DNA of 64,000 nt, taken from an uncultured Bacteroidota bacterium. Its GTDB lineage: Bacteria > Bacteroidota > Bacteroidia > Bacteroidales > SZUA-534. This document shows, in pieces, positions 27,745 to 38,076 of this stretch (position 1 is the first letter of the stretch; each line of letters begins with the position of its first letter). The stretch covers positions 106,402 through 170,401 of the forward strand of contig CAMKOM010000001.1 of NCBI GenBank assembly GCA_946414435.1. Reading direction: 5' to 3'. The position numbers and the translations under genes are program-made. Under the pieces are notes generated by a model. That model saw nothing but the letters and a program-made list of their open reading frames with translations, searched no databases and was not told where the DNA came from.

Positions 27745-27926
27745 AAGTTAGTTATAAGTTGAAAGTTAACAAGTTATAAGTTTTGGTTTAAAGTTTAGGG
27801 TTATTCTATGACTATCGGGGGCTTCTCTGTTGAGAAGGTTGTGAACGCTAATCTTTTGCCTCATCCCCCTTTACTCGCTACCCTTTACACCTTACTCTTT
27901 ACACTTTACACTCTACACACTCCCCA
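27745..27926. repeat. repeat-word intergenic spacer
   Basis: 182 bp of recurring short words: AAGTTATAAGTT and TTTAAAGTTTA near malQ, then TTTACACTTTACACTCTACACAC near trxB. No open frame, hairpin terminator or clear promoter box stands out. Similar word-built spacers occur throughout the window. Confidence 0.6.
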
Positions 27927-28868
27927 TTACCCTCTGCTAAGCAAATAGCGCTCGGCATCGAGTGCGGCCTTGCAGCCCGAACCAGCGGCAACAATGGCCT
28001 GACGGTAGGTGCGGTCCATCACGTCGCCGCAAGCGAAAACGCCAGGTACGTTGGTGCGCGACGAGTTCGGCTCCGTGATAATGTAGCCGTCTTCGTCGGT
28101 CTTCACAAACGGCTGAAAAACAGCACTATTCGGGTGGTGGCCGATGGCAAGGAAGAATCCGTCAATCTTAATCTGGCGGCGCTCCTCGTCGGGCGTTCCC
28201 TGACGGTAAACCAGATTGGCTCCCTCAACAACGCCATCGCCAAACAAATCTAAAGTATTGTGTTCGAACAAGATTTCGATATTCGGCGTGTTCATCACGC
28301 GCTCCTGCATCGCCTTCGACGCACGCAGAAAGTTTTTGCGCACAATCATATATACCTTGTTGCAAAGGTGAGCCAGATAGGTGGCCTCCTCGCAGGCAGT
28401 ATCGCCACCGCCAACCACCGCAACATCTTTCTTGCGGTAGAAAAAGCCGTCGCACGTGGCGCAAGCAGACACGCCGCTTCCGCGATATTTCTCCTCTGAC
28501 GGCAGTCCAAGATATTTGGCCGTTGCCCCTGTGGCGATTATAACAGCCTCGGCATCAATCAGTTTCTCATCATCGACAGTAACCAAATGGCGGCCATCGG
28601 CAAAATCAACTTTTGTGACCGTGCCAAACCGGATGTCGGTGCCCAAACGCTCGGCCTGCTGACGGAATTCCTCCATCATCTGATTGCCGTCAACACCATT
28701 CGGATAGCCTGGAAAATTCTCAATTTCAGTTGTTTGCGTCAGTTGACCGCCAGCCTGCAATCCTTGTACCAAAACTGGCGACAGATTGGCGCGCGAAGCA
28801 TAGATTGCCGCCGTATAACCCGCTGGTCCTGAACCAATTATCAAGACTTTTACTTTTTCTGTTTCCAT
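27927..28868 (-). CDS. trxB: thioredoxin reductase TrxB, 313 aa
   Basis: A flavoprotein that reduces thioredoxin with NADPH in the cytoplasm. An FAD-binding GSGPAGYTAAIYASRANL lies at the N-terminus, the redox CATCDGFFY disulfide at about residue 137, an NADPH-binding GGGDTACEEATYL after it, and a C-terminal FACGDVMDRTYRQAIVAAGSGCKAA that contacts FAD. The length is typical of the low-molecular-weight class. A TAnnTTTG box lies 20 bp upstream. Confidence 0.96.
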   Translation of the reverse strand: METEKVKVLIIGSGPAGYTAAIYASRANLSPVLVQGLQAGGQLTQTTEIENFPGYPNGVDGNQMMEEFRQQAERLGTDIRFGTVTKVDFADGRHLVTVDDEKLIDAEAVIIATGATAKYLGLPSEEKYRGSGVSACATCDGFFYRKKDVAVVGGGDTACEEATYLAHLCNKVYMIVRKNFLRASKAMQERVMNTPNIEILFEHNTLDLFGDGVVEGANLVYRQGTPDEERRQIKIDGFFLAIGHHPNSAVFQPFVKTDEDGYIITEPNSSRTNVPGVFACGDVMDRTYRQAIVAAGSGCKAALDAERYLLSRG

Positions 28869-28887
28869 AATTAAAATATTTTGCAGA

Positions 28888-28895
28888 CAAACATA
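28888..28895 (-). promoter_or_regulatory. -7 box for trxB
   Basis: TATGTTTG (minus strand) matches TAnnTTTG and lies 20 bp before the trxB ATG. No clear -33 TTTG is present. Confidence 0.45.
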
Positions 28896-29046
28896 TAAAG
28901 AGATTCTGTTTTTGCGGCAGACACGGCGGCGGTAGTGCTAACAGAAAATTAACAAGATGTCAAGTTTTTAACAAAGGCTCATAACAAATTGCATTCACCA
29001 GATTTTGGCATATGCTCACAATAGCCTATTGCCAAAATCTATCGCT

Positions 29047-30030
29047 TTATCTCACAAAAATCGTCCGCCCAACACGCAGCACGGTTGTCGGCTTAATGCC
29101 GTTGAGTTTACACAAGATGCTGACGGTGGTGCCGTTCTTGTGCGCAATTCCGCTCAACGTGTCGCCCGATTTGATTTTGTAGGTTTTGTGCTGCGACTCA
29201 GCAAGCGACTGTTCGTCAGTGAGCCCGTAGTGCGAGTAGATGCTGAAATAGTGCTTCTTGATGGTGTAGAGAGTGTCGCGCAAAGCGCCCGTCTGAAAAT
29301 CGACAAGTCGTTCAGGGTCAAACGATTGGCCGTGATAGCGCACCTCGAAATGCAAGTGTGAGCCCGTGCTGCGGCCAGTGTTGCCGCCTTTGCCGATAAC
29401 CTCACCCGCCTTCACAATCTCGCCAACCTGCACATTCCGCGCCGAAAGGTGGGCGTAGTAAGTCTCAAGTCCGTTGGCGTGACGCAGCACAATCAGGTTG
29501 CCGTATCCACCCGTGCGCTTGGTGTATTCCGACACGCGCACCTTGCCGTCGAAAGCGGCGCGCACAGGGTCGCCAACCTCAAGTTTGATGTCGGTGCCGT
29601 TGTGGTTTCGGCCTTTGCGGAAACTATAGCGCGATGTGATTCGGCCAGTAATGGGCGCACAAAAAGCGTGCGTTGAATCGACCAGCATCAAATCAATCTC
29701 GTCAGGTAAATCGTTCAATGACACTTCTTTATACGAGTGGATATTGTTGTTCCAGAAGAGCGTGTCCATATCGGTATCATTAATCACGGGACGGCCCATA
29801 TCCACATAGTCCCACGTTTTGTTGTTGTAGAGCACAATCTTCACAAACTTGTCGTCGGTGTCAACCGTGTCGATGGCCTCAGGCAGGAAATTAGGAATCT
29901 GCTGCTCATCAGGACCGATGCCTTCTTCGTCCTGCTCATCGGCAACAAATTCATCATCAGGCTCTTGCGCTGTTGCGACACTCATCGCCGACAGGCAAGC
30001 CAATATTAAAAGCAACTTTTTCAAAATCAT
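29047..30030 (-). CDS. M23 peptidase with C-terminal LysM, 327 aa
   Basis: A secreted cell-wall hydrolase or divisome-type factor. The signal peptide is MILKKLLLILACLSAMSVATAQ. An acidic linker follows (DDEFVADEQDEEGIGPDEQ), then the M23/LytM domain with SRYSFRKGRNHNGTDIKLEVGD (HxxxD zinc site), YGNLIVLRHANGLETYYAHLS (HxH-like) and HLHFEVRY. A C-terminal LysM (YKIKSGDTLSGIAHKNGTTVSIL) binds peptidoglycan. I chose the ATG at 30030; the longer frame from 30273 adds 81 residues without signal-peptide character and runs into the divergent flippase gene. Confidence 0.92.
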   Translation of the reverse strand: MILKKLLLILACLSAMSVATAQEPDDEFVADEQDEEGIGPDEQQIPNFLPEAIDTVDTDDKFVKIVLYNNKTWDYVDMGRPVINDTDMDTLFWNNNIHSYKEVSLNDLPDEIDLMLVDSTHAFCAPITGRITSRYSFRKGRNHNGTDIKLEVGDPVRAAFDGKVRVSEYTKRTGGYGNLIVLRHANGLETYYAHLSARNVQVGEIVKAGEVIGKGGNTGRSTGSHLHFEVRYHGQSFDPERLVDFQTGALRDTLYTIKKHYFSIYSHYGLTDEQSLAESQHKTYKIKSGDTLSGIAHKNGTTVSILCKLNGIKPTTVLRVGRTIFVR

Positions 30031-30160
30031 ACCGTTTTTCGATTGCGGCAAATATCCAAAAATGTCGATAGCCGCAAACCGCGCCCAACAAATAGAAATT
30101 AACCGGGTTGCTAACAATATCGGCCTTCCAACTTCCGCGTTTTTAGAATATTTTTGCGGT

Positions 30161-31633
30161 ATGAACAGTTTGGAATCGAAAGTTGTAACAGCTACCAAAT
30201 GGTCGGCCCTGACGGAGATAGCATCAAAGCTGGTCTCGCCCATCTCTACGATGATTCTGGCGCGCCTGCTCACGCCCGAAGCCTATGGCGCCGTGGCTAC
30301 AACCACGATTATCATTTCGTTTGCAGAACTCTTTACTGATGCAGGATTCCAGAAATACATCATCCAGCACGATTTCTCCGATGACGACGACCGCGACAAA
30401 AGCATAAACGTCGCCTTCTGGTCGAACTTAGTGATGAGCCTAATAATCTGGGGAATAATCATCGCTTTCCGCTACCCTATTGCTCGCATTGTCGGCAGCC
30501 CCGGTCTCGAAACCGCCATTGCCGTAGCCTGCGCCGCCATCCCCATTGCTGCATTCTCGAGTATTCAAAACGCCATCTATAAGCGGAGCCTAAACTTTCG
30601 CATTCCTTTCATTGTCAGGATGATAGGATTAATCATCACGTTCTTCATTACCATTCCTCTCGCCATTTGGTTGAGAAGTTATTGGGCGCTGATAATCAGC
30701 AATTTGATTCAAGGAGTATCTGCAGCCATCATACTTACTTTCTATTCAGATTGGAGACCATCATTTTACTACAGCTTCCAACGACTAAAAAAAATGATTG
30801 GTTTTTGCTTTTGGATAATTATCGACCACATTTTGAGTTGGGCCAACAATTATTTGGACATTTTTATAGTAGGCAGAAAATTCAATCAGCACTCACTGGG
30901 TATCTACAAAACATCAATCAACATGTCAACCAATATGTTAAAAATAGTATCGAAAAGTTTTATCCCGATTCTATTACCCACATATTCAAAACAGCAAAAC
31001 AACATTCCTCAACTATGCCAAACATTGCTTAAAATGCAGAAGTATTTAAGCATTATGATTTTACCAATCGGTTTCACAATTTTCTTATACAGCGATTTAA
31101 TCACAAGATTATATTTAGGACCACAATGGGCAGAAGCAGCACCTCTAATCGGAATTTGGGGTTTGATTCACACTTTTAGTCTCTCAATTAATAGAGTTTG
31201 TGGTAATGTATATGTTGCTATTAACAAACCACATATTCCTGTTATTCTTTCAACACTATTTGCTATTGTTACAATTCCAACTATAATAATCTCATCGAGA
31301 TACGGGCTTCAAACGATGTTTACGGCTAGAGCTCTAACAAAACTATGGTTGCTATCATTGCACTTAGTGACAATCAAAATACTAATCCATTTGTCACCAT
31401 TCAAAATCATAGGGAATATACTGCCAGAACTAATCGGTTGCGGGATAATGACGGTAATATCATACTCTTTATCTTCTGTCTGCGAAACCATCATTTTACA
31501 ATTAGCATCAATAACTGTTTGTTGGGTCGCATATTTTGGATTTTTGGGTTCCATTAAAAATGAGCGCATGATAATCATAAAAATATGGCAACACACGACA
31601 AGGTCTATTGTTAGAAGAATAACAAGGTTCTAA
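30161..31633 (+). CDS. MOP-family polysaccharide flippase (Wzx-like), 490 aa
   Basis: A multi-pass membrane protein of the lipopolysaccharide/teichuronic acid exporter type. It opens MNSLESKVVTATKWSALTEIASKLVSPISTMILARLLTPEAYGAV, the usual start of this family, and has about 12-14 hydrophobic segments. It would flip lipid-linked sugar repeats across the inner membrane. The ATG at 30161 is chosen over upstream starts that overlap the M23 gene on the other strand. Base composition changes inside the gene, GC-rich up to about 30.65 kb and AT-rich afterwards, so it looks mosaic. It is the first gene of the polysaccharide locus, and a TATTTTTG box lies at 30149-30156. Confidence 0.88.
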   Translation: MNSLESKVVTATKWSALTEIASKLVSPISTMILARLLTPEAYGAVATTTIIISFAELFTDAGFQKYIIQHDFSDDDDRDKSINVAFWSNLVMSLIIWGIIIAFRYPIARIVGSPGLETAIAVACAAIPIAAFSSIQNAIYKRSLNFRIPFIVRMIGLIITFFITIPLAIWLRSYWALIISNLIQGVSAAIILTFYSDWRPSFYYSFQRLKKMIGFCFWIIIDHILSWANNYLDIFIVGRKFNQHSLGIYKTSINMSTNMLKIVSKSFIPILLPTYSKQQNNIPQLCQTLLKMQKYLSIMILPIGFTIFLYSDLITRLYLGPQWAEAAPLIGIWGLIHTFSLSINRVCGNVYVAINKPHIPVILSTLFAIVTIPTIIISSRYGLQTMFTARALTKLWLLSLHLVTIKILIHLSPFKIIGNILPELIGCGIMTVISYSLSSVCETIILQLASITVCWVAYFGFLGSIKNERMIIIKIWQHTTRSIVRRITRF

Positions 31634-31696
31634 ATAAGAAATCACTATTTTTATTGACAACAAAAACGCGAATTTGTATTTGACAACATTTCATTT

Positions 31697-33193
31697 ATGG
31701 TGAAGAAAAAAGCGATAATAATTGGAGCTGGGCCTGCCGGATTAACAGCCGCGTTCGAATTACTAACAAAAACGCCTGACATTGAAGTTGTTATAATTGA
31801 AGAATCAAATTGTATCGGTGGATTGTCGAGAACTGTAAACCACAAAGGGAATCGTATGGACATCGGAGGGCACAGATTTTTCTCAAAATCGAAAGAAATC
31901 AATGATTGGTGGGAGAAAATGCTGCCATTAAAAATTGATGGAGAAACACCGATTGCCTCACATTCAAACCATACCGATGAGGTGATGCTACTAAGGCAAA
32001 GACATTCAAGAATTTTATTTGAATCAAAACTTTACGATTACCCAATATCAATCAAGTGGAGTACAATAACCAATTTGGGATTTGTAACTACTATTAAAGT
32101 CCTATTAAGCTATATATGTTCAGTACTTTGGAAAAATGACGAAACGACTCTTGAGCAGTTTTATATAAACAGATTTGGACGATGCCTGTACTCGTTGTTT
32201 TTTGAACATTATACTGAAAAGGTCTGGGGGTGTCACCCTCGTGATATTGACGCTTCGTGGGGGGCACAACGGATAAAAGGACTGTCAATTCCGAAATTAT
32301 TGAAAGACTGTTTTTTTTACAAAAAAGCAAAAGAACGGGAATCTTCGCTTATCAGACAATTCAAATATCCAAAATTCGGTCCAGGACAACTATGGGAGAA
32401 AACCGCTGACAAAATTGTTAAAATGGGCGGTTCTATAATTATGAATGCCAAAGTCTCAAGATTACAACAAAATAATAGGAGAATAGAAAGTCTGACATAT
32501 CAAAAAAATGGTTCCGAGACACAAATTAAAGGTGACTATTTTTTGTCTTCAATGCCACTAAAAGACTTAATTAAAGGAATAAACAATGTCCCCAACGAAC
32601 TGGTGGAATTTGCAGCAGGACTTCCGTATCGTGATTTTATGACTTTGGGGGTTCTTGTAAAGAAACGAGAACTACAAAAGTCAAACATTGGCAATACTAA
32701 TGATTGTTGGATTTACATAAATGACCAAAACATAAAAATGGGACGACTACAAATATTCAACAACTGGAGTCCTTTTTTAGTTAAAGACAGCCAAAATACA
32801 ATTTGGCTTGGTCTTGAATATTTTGTAAGCGAAAGCGATAAAATATGGAATATGACGGACAATGATTTCTCTTATTTTGCCACACAAGAAATGATTAAAC
32901 TCAATCTGATTAAATCGTCAGAAGATATATTAGACTTTCATTTAGAAAGAGTCAAAAAGGCTTACCCCGCATATTGGGGAACTTATAAACAAATTAGCAA
33001 ACTGTCAGAATACCTCAACAATATCGACAATTTATACTGCATTGGGCGCAACGGACAACATCGATATAACAATATGGACCATAGCATGATGACCGCCATT
33101 GAAGCAACAAGATGTATTACAAACTGCATACATGACAAAAGAAAAATTTGGGACATAAACACAGAACAGAATTATCATGAGCAGCACGAATAA
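31697..33193 (+). CDS. FAD/NAD(P)-dependent oxidoreductase, UDP-galactopyranose-mutase-like, 498 aa
   Basis: An N-terminal Rossmann dinucleotide motif, [18 protein letters not shown], is followed by [25 protein letters not shown], as in amine-oxidase/UGM-like flavoproteins of O-antigen loci. [23 protein letters not shown] and the C-terminal [19 protein letters not shown] are family blocks seen in related proteins. A sugar-nucleotide-modifying role in surface polysaccharide synthesis is likely, but the substrate is not defined. AT-rich. Its 3' end overlaps the next gene by 17 bp. Confidence 0.8.
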   Translation: MVKKKAIIIGAGPAGLTAAFELLTKTPDIEVVIIEESNCIGGLSRTVNHKGNRMDIGGHRFFSKSKEINDWWEKMLPLKIDGETPIASHSNHTDEVMLLRQRHSRILFESKLYDYPISIKWSTITNLGFVTTIKVLLSYICSVLWKNDETTLEQFYINRFGRCLYSLFFEHYTEKVWGCHPRDIDASWGAQRIKGLSIPKLLKDCFFYKKAKERESSLIRQFKYPKFGPGQLWEKTADKIVKMGGSIIMNAKVSRLQQNNRRIESLTYQKNGSETQIKGDYFLSSMPLKDLIKGINNVPNELVEFAAGLPYRDFMTLGVLVKKRELQKSNIGNTNDCWIYINDQNIKMGRLQIFNNWSPFLVKDSQNTIWLGLEYFVSESDKIWNMTDNDFSYFATQEMIKLNLIKSSEDILDFHLERVKKAYPAYWGTYKQISKLSEYLNNIDNLYCIGRNGQHRYNNMDHSMMTAIEATRCITNCIHDKRKIWDINTEQNYHEQHE

Positions 33194-34715
33194 CAACCGA
33201 CTATCAAAGATTTTCACATTAGATAATGTTTTGTGTTTACTACTGACAGTCTACATAACAGCAAATATTATTTTCACAACACATAATAACCCGTATTGTG
33301 AATACATATTTCCTATTATCGCAGCAACATCATTTACGGCGTTAAAGTTTATTTTCAAGAAATCCAACCATATTCATCTTACCAAAGGCGGCGACTTAAA
33401 TAAACTAGAATTCATTATTTATACATTGATAATAGTCGTTGCTTGTACAATCTCTATTACTTGGAACTATCCAACATCTATGAGCCGTGATGCATTAAAC
33501 CAATATCATCAAGCAACAACAAACACATATAGCGACTGGCATCCATTGTTTCACACATTCATCTTTTTCAAGATTCCGACATTATTTTGGCAGAGTTACA
33601 CATCGTGCGCCATATTCCAATGTGTGTTCATTACACTTGCCTTGCTATATTTTTGCTACTTCTGCAGGAAATACTTTTTGAATAGAACTCAAACTATTGC
33701 GCTATTAACATTCATAATAATCAATCCGATATTTTTAAAGATGGCGACGAAACCATTGAAAGACGTCCCATTTTCATATTGTTTAATGTTAGGCACAGTA
33801 TTTTTGATTGAAATAATCATAACAAAAGGAGAATGGCTCGAAAATCTTCGAAACAAAATAGTATTCTGCCTTATTTGTTTTGGCATTGTTTTTTTCAGGC
33901 ATAATGGCATTGCCAATTTCATTCTGATAATTATCCCTTTATTATTCTTTTATAAAAAAAACAGGATTTTTTTGTCTATCTTAAGTACCGTATTCATTAT
34001 TTCAAAAATTGCAATCATTCCTATTTGTTTTGTATTAGACATTGGAAAAATCGGGGATCCTTCAGAAATCCTTGGCATTCCACTCAACCAAATATCATAT
34101 ATCTACAATAATGGGGGGAATGTTTCGTCTGAGAATATTGAGATAATTAACAAAATCAATAAAATTGAAAATTGGGAAAAATATTACAACAAATACGGTT
34201 TTAATAAAATCAAAAAGGAATGCAATGGATACAACAGATCGTATGTTGCCCACAATTACGGAGAAGTATTAAAAACCTGGATAAATATGGTTTATGAAAA
34301 TCCTATTTTGGCTATTAAAAGCTATATAAATGTCACTTCCGTAATTTGGAATATAAAAAAAGACTTCTGGCTTAATAAAATTATAGAAGTTGAGTACTCT
34401 GGTCCACAATGGGTTTCCATCATAATGGATAAATATGTGTCGTTTCTTCAAAATTCGCGTTTGAAACATTTATTATTGGACATAGCTGAAGCTTTAATAC
34501 TGATTCTTGTATCGCTATGCCTAACAATTCGGAAAAAGAGAAATGACTTACGCTCATATTTACCATACATACTTGTTTTATCAAATATCGTGATAATAAT
34601 GTGTTTGATAACTGGTGGCGAAACTCGCTTTGTATACTCATCAATACTTTGTTCGTATCCATTAATATTATATGCGTTTTATAACGACAAAACAGAAACG
34701 ACAGTCACGATATAA
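33177..34715 (+). CDS. polytopic membrane protein (DUF6020-like), 512 aa
   Basis: About ten to twelve membrane segments. The loop [23 protein letters not shown] and [14 protein letters not shown] resemble the DUF6020 family of GT-C-like membrane proteins, with 'SxD..(N/D)Q' and 'DWHP.FH' blocks. [11 protein letters not shown] and [10 protein letters not shown] also fit. A large soluble loop (about residues 290-400) lies near the C-terminal half. It probably acts as a membrane glycosyltransferase or in polysaccharide assembly; this is inference. Very AT-rich, like the rest of the locus. No separate Wzy-type polymerase is visible, so this protein might fill that role. Confidence 0.65.
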   Translation: MSSTNNNRLSKIFTLDNVLCLLLTVYITANIIFTTHNNPYCEYIFPIIAATSFTALKFIFKKSNHIHLTKGGDLNKLEFIIYTLIIVVACTISITWNYPTSMSRDALNQYHQATTNTYSDWHPLFHTFIFFKIPTLFWQSYTSCAIFQCVFITLALLYFCYFCRKYFLNRTQTIALLTFIIINPIFLKMATKPLKDVPFSYCLMLGTVFLIEIIITKGEWLENLRNKIVFCLICFGIVFFRHNGIANFILIIIPLLFFYKKNRIFLSILSTVFIISKIAIIPICFVLDIGKIGDPSEILGIPLNQISYIYNNGGNVSSENIEIINKINKIENWEKYYNKYGFNKIKKECNGYNRSYVAHNYGEVLKTWINMVYENPILAIKSYINVTSVIWNIKKDFWLNKIIEVEYSGPQWVSIIMDKYVSFLQNSRLKHLLLDIAEALILILVSLCLTIRKKRNDLRSYLPYILVLSNIVIIMCLITGGETRFVYSSILCSYPLILYAFYNDKTETTVTI

Positions 34716-34722
34716 ATATGAT

Positions 34723-35757
34723 ATGAAAATAGCAATACACCACCGCCCCAACTCTTATAGCGAATATTGGATTGCATATTGTCAAAAGAACAATATCCAG
34801 TACAAAATTGTTGACGCATATGCCAACAACATTCTAGAGCAAGTGTCCGATTGCGACGCCTTCATGTGGCATCATCATTTTCATCAATATAAAGATTGTT
34901 TATTCGCTAAAAATCTTATACATGTAATTGAAAAAAAATTGGGGAAAATCACATATCCCAGTTTTGAATCATGTTGGCACTATGATGACAAAGTGGGACA
35001 AAAATATCTACTCGAAGCCGTTGGCGCTCCGATTGTGCCCACTTACATTTTCTATACACGCCAAAAAGCTCTTGAATGGATTAAGCAAACGACATTTCCC
35101 AAAGTATTCAAATTGAGATGTGGCGCTAGTTCATCAAACGTACTATTAATCAAAACACATAGTCAAGCAAAACGTATTATAAACATTGCATTCGGCAAAG
35201 GCATTAAAACTTTACGATATTTTGAACATATAAAAGAACAGTATGTCAAATACAAACGAGGACAAGTTTCTTTTAGAAGTCTTTTGGGATTAATCAAAAT
35301 GTGGTTATTTCATATTAGTCCCATTGAATATTATAAATACCATCCGAAAGAATATGGATACGCATATTTTCAAGATTTCATACCAAATAACGATTCAGAC
35401 GTTCGTGTTTATGTGGTGGAAAACAAGGCAATTGCAGCAAAGAGGATGAATCGGGAAAACGATTTCCGTGCTTCTGGCAGCGGGAAACTAATTTATGATA
35501 AAGATCAAATTGATGAAGAATGTATTAAAATAGCATTTGAAACATGCCAAAAATTGCACATGCAAAGTGTTGCTTTTGATTTCCTACACAACACAAACGG
35601 AGATTGGGTAATAACAGAAATCAGTTACTGTCGCGACAATAAGAACAAAGGTCACACCGGATATTGGACCAATGACATTCAATGGCACAAATGTCAGAAT
35701 ATCAACATCTGTGACTGGATAATAGAAGATGTAATCACTAAAGTCCAAAATCAATGA
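34723..35757 (+). CDS. ATP-grasp-like protein of the polysaccharide locus, 344 aa
   Basis: The central FPKVFKLRCGASSSNVLLI and AYFQDFIPNNDSDVRVYVVENKAIAAKRMNRENDFRASGSG match ATP-grasp ligases of the RimK-like type. SVAFDFL and WVITEISYCRD occupy the metal-binding Asp and Glu positions. Such enzymes join a carboxylate to an amine using ATP, and in surface-polysaccharide loci may attach amino acids to sugars. The start is the ATG at 34723 (MKIAIHHRPNS), 8 bp after the preceding stop; the frame extending upstream overlaps that gene. It overlaps the next gene by ATGA. Confidence 0.75.
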   Translation: MKIAIHHRPNSYSEYWIAYCQKNNIQYKIVDAYANNILEQVSDCDAFMWHHHFHQYKDCLFAKNLIHVIEKKLGKITYPSFESCWHYDDKVGQKYLLEAVGAPIVPTYIFYTRQKALEWIKQTTFPKVFKLRCGASSSNVLLIKTHSQAKRIINIAFGKGIKTLRYFEHIKEQYVKYKRGQVSFRSLLGLIKMWLFHISPIEYYKYHPKEYGYAYFQDFIPNNDSDVRVYVVENKAIAAKRMNRENDFRASGSGKLIYDKDQIDEECIKIAFETCQKLHMQSVAFDFLHNTNGDWVITEISYCRDNKNKGHTGYWTNDIQWHKCQNINICDWIIEDVITKVQNQ

Positions 35758-36806
35758 AAATTCTCTTTTTCATTAACAAATTATACGGCGGCGGTGCAGA
35801 ACGCGTAGCTTCTATTCTATTGAACCACTTCTGTGAGAAACACGATACATACGTAGCTATATCTGACTTAAAATACTCATCCTATCCAATTGATAGTCGG
35901 GTACACATAATCGACAACAGCATTAAATGTCGGATAAAAGGTGGTCACAGATACCTTTGGTTTGCTAAAATGGCAAACAGCATTTTACGTGTCAATCCTG
36001 ACATTATCATTTCTTTTACAATGAAATGCAATAATCGATCATTATTGGCGAACCTATTATTCCGTAAAAAAATCATTGTCTCAGAAAGGATTACATTAAA
36101 GAAAAAAAACTATCGAAAACAATACTTACTCCGACAACTATACCGATTAGCAAACAAAATTGTTTTTGTCTCTGCCGATGATTGCAAAGACTTTGGATTA
36201 CCACAAAAAAGCATTACCATATATAATCCTGCAATGTTTGAACCTTACAGCGAATACAACAACAGGCAAAAAACAATAATAACAATCGCACCAGACAACC
36301 GCTGGTATCAAAAAGGCCTTGACATACTCATTAGTGCTTGGGAAAAAATTGCTAAACAAAACCCTAATTGGAATTTGGAAATATATGGAAATATTTATGG
36401 AACGCCCCTTCCCAATATAATTATTCAGCAAAATCAAGAAAGAATAGCGTGGAAAGGGTGGAATAACAACATTGTTGATGTATTGCGAACTAAAAGCATT
36501 TTCATATTGGCATCAAGACACGAAGGTTGTCCAAACAGCCTTATAGAAGCCATGAGTCAAGGATGTGTATGTATAGGAACGGACTGTGGTGGCAGTATGA
36601 AAGAAATTATAACTGACGGCGTTGACGGACTAATTGTCAAAAGTGAAAATGTTGATGATCTTGCTGAAAAACTGCAAATGCTAATTAATGACGAACAACT
36701 GCGCTTCCGCTTATCGGCTGGTGCAATAGAAAAAGCCAAGCAATTCGACAAAAACGTTTTTTTTGCAAGTTGGGACAAACTTATTGAAGAAGTCGCAAAA
36801 AAATGA
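35754..36806 (+). CDS. family 4 glycosyltransferase, 350 aa
   Basis: A GT-B retaining transferase. It opens MKILFFINKLYGGGAERVA (donor-side Gly-rich loop), has IITIAPDNRWYQKGLDILISAW mid-protein, and the GT4 donor site ILASRHEGCPNSLIEAMSQGCVCIGTDCGG with the EX7E-type glutamates. It overlaps the ATP-grasp gene and the next GT4 gene by ATGA on both sides, so all three are translationally coupled. It is closely related to the following gene. Confidence 0.92.
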   Translation: MKILFFINKLYGGGAERVASILLNHFCEKHDTYVAISDLKYSSYPIDSRVHIIDNSIKCRIKGGHRYLWFAKMANSILRVNPDIIISFTMKCNNRSLLANLLFRKKIIVSERITLKKKNYRKQYLLRQLYRLANKIVFVSADDCKDFGLPQKSITIYNPAMFEPYSEYNNRQKTIITIAPDNRWYQKGLDILISAWEKIAKQNPNWNLEIYGNIYGTPLPNIIIQQNQERIAWKGWNNNIVDVLRTKSIFILASRHEGCPNSLIEAMSQGCVCIGTDCGGSMKEIITDGVDGLIVKSENVDDLAEKLQMLINDEQLRFRLSAGAIEKAKQFDKNVFFASWDKLIEEVAKK

Positions 36807-37852
36807 AGATTCTATTTTTTATTGACAAACTATATGGCGGTGGTGCGGAACGTATTGCAACAGTACTAATGAACCACCTATGCCAACAACATAATGTTAT
36901 TGCTACTGTTTTTTCTCAAAAAAAAGATTCCTTCTTAATCAACAGCAACATCTCAATACATAAAATATCTACCAAGCAAAAAATAAAATTTATACGTCCT
37001 TTTGAAAGAATCTTAAAAATCAAAAAGGAAATAGAACAAAATAATCCTGATTTGATAATCTCTTTCTTGACGCACACAAATATTTACACACTGATAGCCA
37101 ACCTATTAACAAAAAAGAGGATTATTGTTTCTGAGCGTAATACATTAAACAGGCAATGTTGTTTTGTACGATTGCTACGTAAAATTTTATACCCCACGGC
37201 GGATAGAATTGTATTTGTCACAAATATCGACTGCAAAAATTTTGGCTTAAGTCAAAAAAGTTTGACAATCTACAATCCATCACTATTTAATTCATATACA
37301 GATTATTGCAATAGGCAAAAAAAAATCATAACCATTGCGCCAACAAGCAGATGGTACAACAAAGGTATCGACATACTATTAAAAGCCTGGGCAAAAATAT
37401 CCTATCACAATCCTGATTGGGAATTGGAAATTATGGGGGATTTCAACACGAATGACTTGCCAAGCGAACTTCAAAATATGACTGGACAAGCATTGTGGTT
37501 GGGTTGGAAAAAAAACGTTTCTGAAGTGTTGCGAACCAAAAGCATCTTTATTCTGGCATCAAGATTCGAAGGTTGCCCAAATAGCTTAATTGAAGCAATG
37601 AGTCAAGGTTGCGCATGTATTGGCACCGACTGCGAAGGTGGAATAAACGAGATTATTACTAACGGCCAAAGCGGATTACTTGCTAAAAATGGCGATATTG
37701 ACGATTTGGCCGCGAAAATGCAATTACTTATTGATGACGAACATCTTCGACAAAAATTATCAGCCGGCGCCATTGAAGAAGTAAAACGATTTGATAATGA
37801 TTTAATAATGAATCAATGGGATGAACTTATCCAAGTTACAATGGAAAGTTAA
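36803..37852 (+). CDS. family 4 glycosyltransferase, tandem paralog, 349 aa
   Basis: Near-duplicate architecture of the preceding enzyme: MKILFFIDKLYGGGAERIA, IITIAPTSRWYNKGIDILLKAW, and ILASRFEGCPNSLIEAMSQGCACIGTDCEGG. The donor-binding halves are very alike, while the acceptor-side N-terminal halves differ. They probably use the same donor sugar on different acceptors. This is the last gene of the AT-rich polysaccharide run; 224 bp without features follow before the giant surface protein. Confidence 0.92.
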   Translation: MKILFFIDKLYGGGAERIATVLMNHLCQQHNVIATVFSQKKDSFLINSNISIHKISTKQKIKFIRPFERILKIKKEIEQNNPDLIISFLTHTNIYTLIANLLTKKRIIVSERNTLNRQCCFVRLLRKILYPTADRIVFVTNIDCKNFGLSQKSLTIYNPSLFNSYTDYCNRQKKIITIAPTSRWYNKGIDILLKAWAKISYHNPDWELEIMGDFNTNDLPSELQNMTGQALWLGWKKNVSEVLRTKSIFILASRFEGCPNSLIEAMSQGCACIGTDCEGGINEIITNGQSGLLAKNGDIDDLAAKMQLLIDDEHLRQKLSAGAIEEVKRFDNDLIMNQWDELIQVTMES

Positions 37853-38076
37853 CAACGCTCTCGCTTCTTTTTCAAAACCGTTTATAACCAACAAATCCGC
37901 GCTATCTTCATAAACAAAATACTACATTTTGTCAACAAAAGCATTTTTATATAGTAGTATAGAGTAACTTTATCATCGGATATTTGTATAATTGAATAAA
38001 TTGTAACAAACGTAATAAAACGTATTGCATTGTACAAAAACAAAATAGATTTTAATAACCATAAAATAATTGCACT

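Noticed and set aside
29849-30160. N-terminal extension of the flippase
   Set aside because: It overlaps the M23 gene on the other strand and encodes Ser/Cys-rich sequence. The family start is MNSLESKVVTATKWSAL at 30161.
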